34,913 nt of DNA, from NCBI GenBank assembly GCA_017435485.1, contig JAFSEY010000001.1, positions 81,197 to 116,109 of the forward strand. The letters are read 5' to 3'. The first letter of the stretch is position 1, and each line of letters begins with the position of its first letter. Below the pieces are notes generated by a model, which worked only from the letters and a program-made list of their open reading frames with translations, searched no databases and had not been told where the DNA came from. A program made the translations under genes and the position numbers. Below, piece by piece: positions 16,455 through 22,468 of this stretch. The DNA is from Bacilli bacterium (GTDB taxonomy: Bacteria > Bacillota_I > Bacilli_A > RF39 > UBA660).

Positions 16455-17150
16455 CTAATCAAATATATTTTTATAAGTCTTTAAGTCTTGAACATCAAGA
16501 CATTTTACTTTTACCCCTAGCTTTCCTTTTTTTACGGCTTTAATTAATACTAAAGCTAATTCAGCAGATTTATTAGTCTTAATAAAAACTAATTCCTTTA
16601 TAGCAATGCCATAATTATTTAAAATAATCGTTAATTCTGTAAGTCGATCTGCTCGATGAACCATGTATAAACAGCCATTATCTTTTAATAAATAATCAAT
16701 TTGCCAACAAAGGTCTTCTAAACTTACTTTTATCTCATGACGAGATATCGCTTTTTCCTCCACTTCATTTATAAGAGCATTTTTATTATATTTAAAAAAT
16801 GGCGGATTGCAAGATACAACATCAAAATTATTTCCCGGGAAATAATTTTTTACATTTTTAACATCATCATTTATTATTTTGATTTGTTCTTGTAAATTAT
16901 TATAAGTAATTGAATCACTTGCATTATTATATACGTTATTTTGAATTTCTATTCCATATATTTCATTATCATACTTTGTTGATAAAATCATTGGTATAGG
17001 AGCATTACCTGTACAAAGATCAATAATTTTATCACTTTTCTTTAATTTAATATATTCAGCTAGCAAGATAGAATCTAAAGAAAATTTAAAATAATCCTCA
17101 TCTTGATAAATTTTTAAATTATAATCATATAAATCATTTAATATCTTCAT
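16455..17150 (-). CDS. tRNA1(Val) (adenine37-N6)-methyltransferase-like protein (YabB)
   Basis: A 231-residue Rossmann-fold methyltransferase of the TrmN6/YabB group. 'FKFSLDSILLAEYI' is the family's N-terminal block, IIDLCTGNAPIPMIL (42-56) binds SAM, and the catalytic NPPF motif is at 115-118. Known members methylate N6 of A37 in tRNA-Val. The peptide NYFPGNN at 102-108, just before 'FDVVSCNPPF', is encoded by a perfect palindrome. It falls in a loop where relatives are, to my knowledge, variable. The ATG lies 17 bases inside the end of ricT with no clear ribosome binding site, suggesting coupling. The order ricT-yabB matches B. subtilis, minus yabA. Confidence 0.88.
   Translation of the reverse strand: MKILNDLYDYNLKIYQDEDYFKFSLDSILLAEYIKLKKSDKIIDLCTGNAPIPMILSTKYDNEIYGIEIQNNVYNNASDSITYNNLQEQIKIINDDVKNVKNYFPGNNFDVVSCNPPFFKYNKNALINEVEEKAISRHEIKVSLEDLCWQIDYLLKDNGCLYMVHRADRLTELTIILNNYGIAIKELVFIKTNKSAELALVLIKAVKKGKLGVKVKCLDVQDLKTYKNIFD
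16824..16849. promoter_or_regulatory. Noc-binding-sequence-like palindrome in the TrmN6-type gene
   Basis: A perfect 26 bp palindrome with core ATTTCCCGGGAAAT at 16830-16843. From memory of the B. subtilis literature, this core is the consensus site (NBS) of the nucleoid occlusion protein Noc. It encodes NYFPGNN in the host gene and shares its central 24 bp with two further copies in dnaX. Confidence 0.8.
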
Positions 17151-17925
17151 AAGGATAACTTATTTCTTTCTTTTCATTTCCAACTAAAACAGTAACTTCT
17201 CTTTTTAAAATATTTACAGAGATTACTTGAGCTATTTCTCCATCAACGTTGATTTTTTGACCAACTGAAGGTAGTCCCTTATTACATCTTTTATATTCTT
17301 CATCTTCATACGTTAAACAACAAAGAAGTCTTGAACACATTCCATTAATCTTTTGGGGATTTAAAGAAACTCCTTGATTTTTGGCCATATTCATTGAAAC
17401 AGAATCAATATGTTGTAAAAAGTTACTACAGCATAGTACTTGTCCACATGGACCAATACCAGCAATTTCTCTAGCTTTATCACGAGCTCCAATTTGGCGT
17501 AATTCTATTCTTGTTTTATAAATAGCAGCTAGCTTTTTAGCAAGTTCACGGAAATCAATTCTTTCATCAGCCACAAAATTAAACAATAATTGCTTACGAT
17601 CAAAGGTAAATACTACATTTATGATATCCATATCTAAATTCAACTCTTTAACCAAAGACTTAGCTTTTTTCAAAGCTGCCGTAGCATCCTTACAATTTTT
17701 TAAATATGCGTCATAATCTTTATCTGTTGCAATTCTTAATATTTCTTTAATTTCCGCTACAGGCACTTTATTTTGATCTTCAGTTACTTTGTTAACAACT
17801 TTCCCAAATTGTTCGCCCTTTTCAGTTTCAACAATTACTTGAGTATCAACTTCAATAGTCTGTTCGCTTTTGAAATAATATTTCTTTCCTCTTTCTTTAA
17901 AGATTACTTCATATATATTAATCAT
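17134..17925 (-). CDS. ricT: PSP1-domain protein RicT (YaaT)
   Basis: A 263-residue protein with the PSP1 C-terminal domain. Hallmarks are 'FTFDRKQLLFNFVADERIDFRELAKKLA', 'RIELRQIGARDKAREIAGIG' and the Cys cluster GPCGQVLCC, then 'NGMCSRLLCCLTYEDEEY'. In B. subtilis RicT joins RicA and RicF in an Fe-S complex that promotes RNase Y-dependent mRNA maturation and affects sporulation, competence and biofilms. The ATG overlaps the holB stop (ATGA), as expected for an operon. RicA and RicF are not encoded in this window. Confidence 0.94.
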   Translation of the reverse strand: MINIYEVIFKERGKKYYFKSEQTIEVDTQVIVETEKGEQFGKVVNKVTEDQNKVPVAEIKEILRIATDKDYDAYLKNCKDATAALKKAKSLVKELNLDMDIINVVFTFDRKQLLFNFVADERIDFRELAKKLAAIYKTRIELRQIGARDKAREIAGIGPCGQVLCCSNFLQHIDSVSMNMAKNQGVSLNPQKINGMCSRLLCCLTYEDEEYKRCNKGLPSVGQKINVDGEIAQVISVNILKREVTVLVGNEKKEISYPYEDIK

Positions 17926-18683
17926 TTTACTTCACTCATCTCTATAATAAACTCTTCAAGCAAAAGTTCCATATTTACATTATACTTTATTTTTTCAAGA
18001 AAGCGATGGTAAATTTTAACTTTTCTTAAATCAACTTCTTTCCCTTTTTCTAATTCATCTTGTAATAAATAACTAAATATATGTTTTAAATCATTTTTAT
18101 CTTCCAGACTGCCTATATAATCTTTTACATCATAAATACCTGTAATAGATGATGTTAAATCAAGTAATCTTGTAGCATTATCTTTTAAACTATTATTATC
18201 TTCACATATATCAAAAATTTCTGTTAAAAGTTGACAACGACTAGTTATTGTTGGTAAAACTAGATCCTTTTTCGTCGTTAAAAGTAAACCAATAATATTT
18301 TCTTCTGGCTCTTCTAAGAACTTAAGTAAAGCGTTTGCAGCAGTCTGATTTAGTTTATCCGCTTCATAAATGATATAAATATTATACTTTCCAAAAAAAG
18401 CTTTAGTGCTAAATTTCTTTTGTAACTCTTCAACTTGACCTATTTTAATATTAACTCCGTCAGCAGCTATTCGAATAATATTAGGATGATTATCATTTTC
18501 AACAAAATAACATTGTTGACAATTATTACAATATTCATTATCTTCTTCACATAAAATCATTTTTAATATTTCTTTTAATTCATTTTCAAACTCTAATAAA
18601 TTGTTTGTTTCAATTAAATAAGCGTGAGCTAACTTTTTCTCACGTACTTGATTTAATATAGCTTGTCTAACTAATACTGCCAT
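17922..18683 (-). CDS. holB: DNA polymerase III delta' subunit
   Basis: A 253-residue clamp-loader AAA+ protein. It has 'KKLAHAYLIE', a zinc module (CNNCQQC, 52-58), 'HPNIIRI', 'IYIIYEADKLNQTAANALLKFLEEPEE' (sensor 1 region) and 'LPTITSRCQ' (SRC motif). Walker A is degenerate, as expected for delta', which does not hydrolyse ATP. Shorter than B. subtilis HolB (~330). It follows bofA and precedes ricT with a 4-base overlap; tmk, yaaQ and yaaR, which precede holB in B. subtilis, are missing. Confidence 0.92.
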   Translation of the reverse strand: MAVLVRQAILNQVREKKLAHAYLIETNNLLEFENELKEILKMILCEEDNEYCNNCQQCYFVENDNHPNIIRIAADGVNIKIGQVEELQKKFSTKAFFGKYNIYIIYEADKLNQTAANALLKFLEEPEENIIGLLLTTKKDLVLPTITSRCQLLTEIFDICEDNNSLKDNATRLLDLTSSITGIYDVKDYIGSLEDKNDLKHIFSYLLQDELEKGKEVDLRKVKIYHRFLEKIKYNVNMELLLEEFIIEMSEVK

Positions 18684-18693
18684 TTAAACCTCC

Positions 18694-18882
18694 TTATTTA
18701 ACAATGAAACTCATTATTACCAAAGATAACAAACCTGGAGTTCCTAAACAAGATACTATTCCAATAGAAATTAAATTTACGGGAATATTAATATTGATTG
18801 AGGAAACTAACAAGTTAAAACTATATAAAAATATAAATGCAAATAATACTCTTTTTAATACTTTAAATAATACTTTGAACAT
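18694..18882 (-). CDS. bofA: Pro-sigma-K processing inhibitor BofA family protein
   Basis: A 62-residue membrane protein whose second half fits BofA: 'N-I-P-V-N-L-I-S-I-G-I-V-S-C-L-G-T-P-G-L-L-S-L-V' corresponds to the family's N-lysine-free hydrophobic segment ending in LGxPG. It has two hydrophobic stretches, about 10-28 and 36-60. In B. subtilis BofA, with SpoIVFA, holds the SpoIVFB protease inactive in the outer forespore membrane. The gene order recR-bofA agrees, as does an AGGTGAG ribosome binding site. Shorter than the 87-residue B. subtilis protein. Confidence 0.82.
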   Translation of the reverse strand: MFKVLFKVLKRVLFAFIFLYSFNLLVSSININIPVNLISIGIVSCLGTPGLLSLVIMSFIVK

Positions 18883-18920
18883 ATTCTCACCTAGTGAAAA
18901 TTATGCATTAAATCAATAAA

Positions 18921-19523
18921 TTATTCAGAAATCTTTTTTCTATCAACTAAGGCTTTATCAATAGTTACTGGATCAAGATAATCTATATCTGCACCCATCG
19001 GAATTCCATAAGATAATCTTGATATTATCACATTACTATTTTCAAATATTTTTTTCAAATAAAGCATCGTAGTTTCACCTTCTATTGATGATTTTAAAGA
19101 TAATATTAATTCAGGATTTTCCATTTCTTTTACTCTTGATACCAAACTTGCAATGTTAATATCTTCCGGAGAAATATCATCAATCGGAGAAATTAATCCA
19201 TTTAAAACATGATATACTCCATTAAAATGGCCAGACTTTTCAAAAGTAAAAACGCTTTTTGAGTCTTCTGTTACACATATAACATTTTTTTCACGACCAT
19301 CATCACTACAAATATTACAAATCTCCTCATCTGTTAAATGACCACATATCGGACATGCATGTAAAGTTTTTAAATTAAGTATACAATTAGCAAAGTCGCT
19401 TATTGCATCTTCATCAATAGCCATTGTTGCCAAAGCAAGTCTTTCAGCGTTTTTCTCACCTATACCTGGAAGCTGCTTGTAAAAATCCATAGTTTCTTCA
19501 ATTAATTTAGGATAAATTGCCAT
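18921..19523 (-). CDS. recR: Recombination mediator RecR
   Basis: A 200-residue RecR. It has a helix-hairpin-helix ('QLPGIGEKNAERLAL'), a four-Cys zinc finger (CPICG then CNIC), and a Toprim domain starting 'NVICVTEDSKSVFTFEKSGHFNGVYHVLNGLISP'. A Walker-B-like 'GIPMGADIDYLDPVTIDKAL' C-terminus completes it. With RecF and RecO it loads RecA onto SSB-coated gaps. The start at 19523 (MAIYPKLIEE) matches the family start and lies right after the ybaB stop. An ATG five codons upstream (19538), inside ybaB, has an AAGG element and could be used instead. Confidence 0.96.
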   Translation of the reverse strand: MAIYPKLIEETMDFYKQLPGIGEKNAERLALATMAIDEDAISDFANCILNLKTLHACPICGHLTDEEICNICSDDGREKNVICVTEDSKSVFTFEKSGHFNGVYHVLNGLISPIDDISPEDINIASLVSRVKEMENPELILSLKSSIEGETTMLYLKKIFENSNVIISRLSYGIPMGADIDYLDPVTIDKALVDRKKISE

Positions 19524-19524
19524 T

Positions 19525-19824
19525 TTAGAATAACCCATTTAAGCCTTGACTATATGCACCAAGCTTGTCATTAATTTCTTTATCAATTTTAGCTAAAGCA
19601 TCACTTATAGCAATATTAATCATATCTTCTAACACTTCTTTATCATCTTCATCGATAGTACCTTCTTTTAAAATTTTTAAAGAAACAAGTTTTCTATCTC
19701 CTTTAAATGTAACCTTTACCCATTCAGAATTACCTTCAAATTCAGTTTTATCAATTTCTTCTTTCTTTTTAGTAATATCACGTTGCATTCTTTGCGCTTG
19801 CGCCATCATACTTTGTAAATTCAT
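19525..19824 (-). CDS. Nucleoid-associated protein YbaB/EbfC family
   Basis: A 99-residue YbaB/EbfC protein. It starts with 'MNLQSMMAQAQRMQRDITKKKEEI', then 'T-E-F-E-G-N-S-E-W-V-K-V-T-F-K-G' and 'EDMINIAISDALAKI', ending in GLNGLF. Members are small dimers that bind DNA and are found next to dnaX and recR in many bacteria, as here. The ribosome binding site AAGGAGA is clear. It sits 12 bp after dnaX in a dnaX-ybaB-recR operon. Confidence 0.95.
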   Translation of the reverse strand: MNLQSMMAQAQRMQRDITKKKEEIDKTEFEGNSEWVKVTFKGDRKLVSLKILKEGTIDEDDKEVLEDMINIAISDALAKIDKEINDKLGAYSQGLNGLF

Positions 19825-19836
19825 TATTCCATCTCC

Positions 19837-21516
19837 TTAATTAAATTCTATTTTATCCTCTGAAAATATTTCGCTAGCAATATCTGCAAGCTCATCATTT
19901 TCTTCCTCTGTATATTGTATATCATCTTCTTCAATAAGAGAATATGTTTTCTTATTTTTTAAATTTTGGATATATCCCTTTTTTTGAACGATCCATTCTT
20001 CATCAGTTATCGCAACTAATTTTAATTTTTTATTAAAATACTCAGAAGCAACTTCATCAACCTTATTAATATTTAAGTTAACTAATTCTGCAGTGCCTTT
20101 AGATCCCGAAGTTATTATGACATATAAATCAGAAGCTGCGACAACATTAGTATCTACTAAAACCGATAATATTTGAGAATCATTTATATTGTTAACAAAA
20201 CTATTCCATTTTTCTTTTAATTCTTCTAAAATTAATTTTTGCGGATTTACAAAACAATTATTGATTCTAATATTTTTCAATTTTTCATAATCAGATTCTT
20301 CAAAATTATTTCCCGGGAAATAATTTTTATTATCATCCCTAGAAAATTCGGTCTCTTTACTTTCCTCAGTAACCGGAATCTTCTCATCTTTTTCTACTTC
20401 AACTTGATTCAAATTATTTCCCGGGAAATAATTTGAATCAACACGATTTACATTGTTAGTAACTTTTTTATCTTCTTTTGAGGTTTCAATAGCAACCTCA
20501 CTGTCAACTGTTGCTAACATTATAGCTTCTAGCAATATGTATGGACTAACATATATATTAGCATCATTAATAGATTGATTTATCTCTAATATTGCTTTCT
20601 TTAATTTAGAGATATTAGACGAAGAATATTCGTTTCTGTTTGCTATTAGCATATTCATAAAAATGTTGATTATTTTTTTAGCAACATTTTTATAATCATA
20701 CCCTTTAGATTTTATTTCATCAATAATTTCAATAATCTTAAGATAATCATTTGTTAAAAAAGCATTATTAAGTTGTTCTATCAAAATAGTACTAACTATA
20801 TTATATGAATTTTGAACAATATCTAATGAAATATTATCATATTGAGAACTGAGTTGATCTAATATTCCTAAAGCATCTCGCATTCCGCCTTCTGCCAAAT
20901 TTGCTATTTCTGTAATTGCTTCATCAGAAATTTGAATTTTTTCTTCTTCACTTACATACTTTAAACGAGAAACCAACGCCGGTAGACTTATTTGATGAAA
21001 GTCAAACCTTTGACATCTCGATAAAATAGTTATTGGAATACATTCAACGTTAGTTGTAGCCAATATAAACACTACATTACTAGGCGGTTCCTCCAATGTT
21101 AATAACAAAGCATTAAAGGCGTTTGCTGTTAGCATGTGAACTTCATCAATTATATAAACTTTATATTTAGACATCGATGGCGCAAGCTTTACATTATTAA
21201 TAAGTTCTCTTATCTCATCTACACCATTATTAGAAGCAGCATCAATTTCAATTATATCTGGACTTTGGGCAAAACTCTTACACAAATCACACTCGCCACA
21301 AGGTCCCGATTCAGAATAATTCAAACAATTTAAGGATTTAGCAAAAACCTTTGCTGTCGTAGTTTTTCCGGTCCCACGAGGTCCCGAAAAAATATAAGCA
21401 TGAGCAATCTTTTGCTTATTTATCGCATTTTTTAAAGTCTTTATAATAAAATCTTGATCAATAATATTTTCAAAATTGTCAGGTCGATATTTACGATATA
21501 ATACTTTATAGTCCAT
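19837..21516 (-). CDS. dnaX: DNA polymerase III subunits gamma/tau
   Basis: A 559-residue AAA+ clamp loader. Walker A is in FSGPRGTGKTTTAKVFA, the zinc module is CGECDLC, Walker B is YIIDEVHML, then 'LLLTLEEPP', TILSRCQRFDF and 'GGMRDALGILDQL'. Domain III ends near residue 330. A charged linker (about 340-420) joins it to the C-terminal tau region. This linker contains two copies of NYFPGNN (362-368 and 398-404), each encoded by a perfect palindrome. The ribosome binding site AAGGAGC precedes the ATG. The linker is a tolerant site for such insertions, consistent with the palindromes being selected at DNA level. Confidence 0.97.
   Translation of the reverse strand: MDYKVLYRKYRPDNFENIIDQDFIIKTLKNAINKQKIAHAYIFSGPRGTGKTTTAKVFAKSLNCLNYSESGPCGECDLCKSFAQSPDIIEIDAASNNGVDEIRELINNVKLAPSMSKYKVYIIDEVHMLTANAFNALLLTLEEPPSNVVFILATTNVECIPITILSRCQRFDFHQISLPALVSRLKYVSEEEKIQISDEAITEIANLAEGGMRDALGILDQLSSQYDNISLDIVQNSYNIVSTILIEQLNNAFLTNDYLKIIEIIDEIKSKGYDYKNVAKKIINIFMNMLIANRNEYSSSNISKLKKAILEINQSINDANIYVSPYILLEAIMLATVDSEVAIETSKEDKKVTNNVNRVDSNYFPGNNLNQVEVEKDEKIPVTEESKETEFSRDDNKNYFPGNNFEESDYEKLKNIRINNCFVNPQKLILEELKEKWNSFVNNINDSQILSVLVDTNVVAASDLYVIITSGSKGTAELVNLNINKVDEVASEYFNKKLKLVAITDEEWIVQKKGYIQNLKNKKTYSLIEEDDIQYTEEENDELADIASEIFSEDKIEFN
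20302..20327. promoter_or_regulatory. Noc-binding-sequence-like palindrome in dnaX (first)
   Basis: A perfect 26 bp palindrome identical in sequence to the one in the TrmN6-type gene, core at 20308-20321. It encodes NYFPGNN (398-404) in the DnaX linker. Confidence 0.8.
20404..20441. promoter_or_regulatory. Noc-binding-sequence-like palindrome in dnaX (second, extended)
   Basis: A perfect 38 bp palindrome: the arm TTGATTCAAATTATTTCCC (20404-20422) is followed by its exact reverse complement (20423-20441). The core is at 20416-20429. It encodes NYFPGNN (362-368). It is 108 bp from the other dnaX copy, centre to centre. Confidence 0.8.
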
Positions 21517-21560
21517 AGTTATTGCTCCTTACCTAATAAGTATACCATAGTTCAAACAGA

Positions 21561-21974
21561 TTATCTTTTATTTTTAAATATTTTTTGCATAAATCCAACA
21601 AGTTCCTGAGAAACATTAGTTTGAACATTAATAAATTCTGTTTTGTTATACTCTTTTTTTGTGGATAACTTTTCTGAATAAAAATAAACTTTATTTATTC
21701 TAGATTGCTTAATAACCTCACAACACATTGAACAAGGTTTTAACGTCACGTACAAATCGCAACCATTAAGGCGCCAATCTTTTAGTTTTTTAGTCGCTTT
21801 TCTTATAGCTAATATTTCAGCATGACCTGTTACATCATGAGATTTTTGTTTTTTATTAAAAGCACAAGAAATTATCTTATTATTTTTAACAATTACTGCC
21901 GAAACTGGTATTTCATCTCTTTTAAAAGCTTTTTTAGCTAATGTTAATAACTTTTTCTCAACTTTTTCTTGCAT
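21561..21974 (-). CDS. tadA: tRNA-specific adenosine deaminase
   Basis: A 137-residue CDA-fold enzyme that makes inosine at the wobble position of tRNA-Arg(ACG). The zinc site is seen as HAEILAIRKA (catalytic Glu) and PCSMCCEVI. 'DEIPVSAVIVKNNKII' is the N-terminal core. The ATG at 21974 has a GGAG ribosome binding site; an upstream in-frame start would run into the SRP RNA gene. The neighbours SRP RNA and dnaX match B. subtilis (tadA-scr-dnaX region). Confidence 0.93.
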   Translation of the reverse strand: MQEKVEKKLLTLAKKAFKRDEIPVSAVIVKNNKIISCAFNKKQKSHDVTGHAEILAIRKATKKLKDWRLNGCDLYVTLKPCSMCCEVIKQSRINKVYFYSEKLSTKKEYNKTEFINVQTNVSQELVGFMQKIFKNKR

Positions 21975-21987
21975 ATAAATTCTCCTA

Positions 21988-22068
21988 CAAAAAAAGTGCA
22001 CACAAACAGAGACCGACGTGGCTGCTATATTCCTATCCTGACCAGATTACAGCATATTTGTTGCACGA
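21988..22068 (-). ncRNA. ffs: Short (4.5S-like) SRP RNA
   Basis: On the minus strand the apical domain GGTCAGGATA-GGAA-TATAGCAGCC matches the universal Ffh-binding helix 8, including the GGAA tetraloop and both symmetric loops (UCAG and AGCAG). Paired U-A changes lie next to the tetraloop. The ends close as GTGCAACAAA with TTTGTGTGCAC, and seven T (21995-21988) terminate. The RNA is about 73 nt and lacks the Alu domain of the B. subtilis 271-nt scRNA. Its position beside tadA and dnaX is the classic one. Confidence 0.92.
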
Positions 22069-22072
22069 ATAA

Positions 22073-22101
22073 ATATTATCATATATTTTTTTAACAAGCA
22101 A
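22073..22101 (-). promoter_or_regulatory. Promoter of the SRP RNA
   Basis: On the minus strand, -35 TTGCTT (22101-22096) and -10 TAATAT (22078-22073) are 17 bp apart, placing the start close to the first paired base of the RNA at 22067. Confidence 0.6.
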
Positions 22102-22109
22102 CTTTTTAA

Positions 22110-22125
22110 TGTTTCACGTGGAACA
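22110..22125. promoter_or_regulatory. parS site 1
   Basis: TGTTTCACGTGGAACA, the ParB/Spo0J centromere sequence, with one mismatch from the perfect palindrome TGTTTCACGTGAAACA. Confidence 0.95.
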
Positions 22126-22204
22126 CAAAAAAACAATATTTTTTTATAAAAATCTAAAACAAATAAAGGTTTGTTACCTTTAAAAGCATATTATCAAAAA
22201 TATA

Positions 22205-22220
22205 TGTTTCACGTGGAACA
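22205..22220. promoter_or_regulatory. parS site 2
   Basis: TGTTTCACGTGGAACA, identical to site 1. Confidence 0.95.
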
Positions 22221-22258
22221 TTAATTTAAGTTCCTAAGTTAAACTATACTAAACAAAG

Positions 22259-22267
22259 TTATCCACA
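22259..22267 (+). promoter_or_regulatory. DnaA box beside parS 3
   Basis: The strict consensus TTATCCACA in non-coding DNA, one base before parS site 3. Confidence 0.6.
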
Positions 22268-22268
22268 A

Positions 22269-22284
22269 TGTTTCACGTGAAACA
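22269..22284. promoter_or_regulatory. parS site 3 (perfect palindrome)
   Basis: TGTTTCACGTGAAACA, identical to the B. subtilis consensus. Confidence 0.97.
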
Positions 22285-22390
22285 TCATGGTACAACCAAT
22301 AAATGATTAAATACAAAATTTAGAAAGACATCGAGTTAATTTTATTTTAAAATAATAGTTAATTGTATAAATATTATATACTTTTATGAA

Positions 22391-22406
22391 TGTTCCACGT
22401 GAAACA
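22391..22406. promoter_or_regulatory. parS site 4
   Basis: TGTTCCACGTGAAACA, the inverted form of the GGAACA variant. The flanks extend the symmetry to ATGAA...TTCAT. Confidence 0.95.
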
Positions 22407-22423
22407 TTCATAATTTTATGTAC

Positions 22424-22459
22424 AAAAAAACTATCTAAGTTCATACTTAAATAGTTTTT
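22424..22459 (-). terminator. Intrinsic terminator after gyrA
   Basis: On the minus strand AAAAACTATTTAAGT and ACTTAGATAGTTTTT form a long stem with a small loop and a seven-base T-run, ten bases beyond the gyrA stop. Confidence 0.85.
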
Positions 22460-22468
22460 ACATTAATA

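Noticed and set aside
20239-20436. Plus-strand frame encoding two repeats of IISREII
   Set aside because: It is just the other open frame of the two palindromes in dnaX; no translation signals.
16824-20441. Palindromes as REP-like or Rickettsia-type palindromic mobile elements, or as CRISPR repeats
   Set aside because: There is no repeat-spacer array, and the shared core equals a known chromosome-organising site, so Noc binding is the simpler reading. Mobility is kept only as a side hypothesis.
19837-21516. Programmed frameshift in dnaX producing gamma
   Set aside because: I saw no clear slippery heptamer with a following hairpin at the end of domain III.
21660-21668. Strict DnaA box inside tadA
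   Set aside because: Single copy in coding sequence, not near other origin signals.
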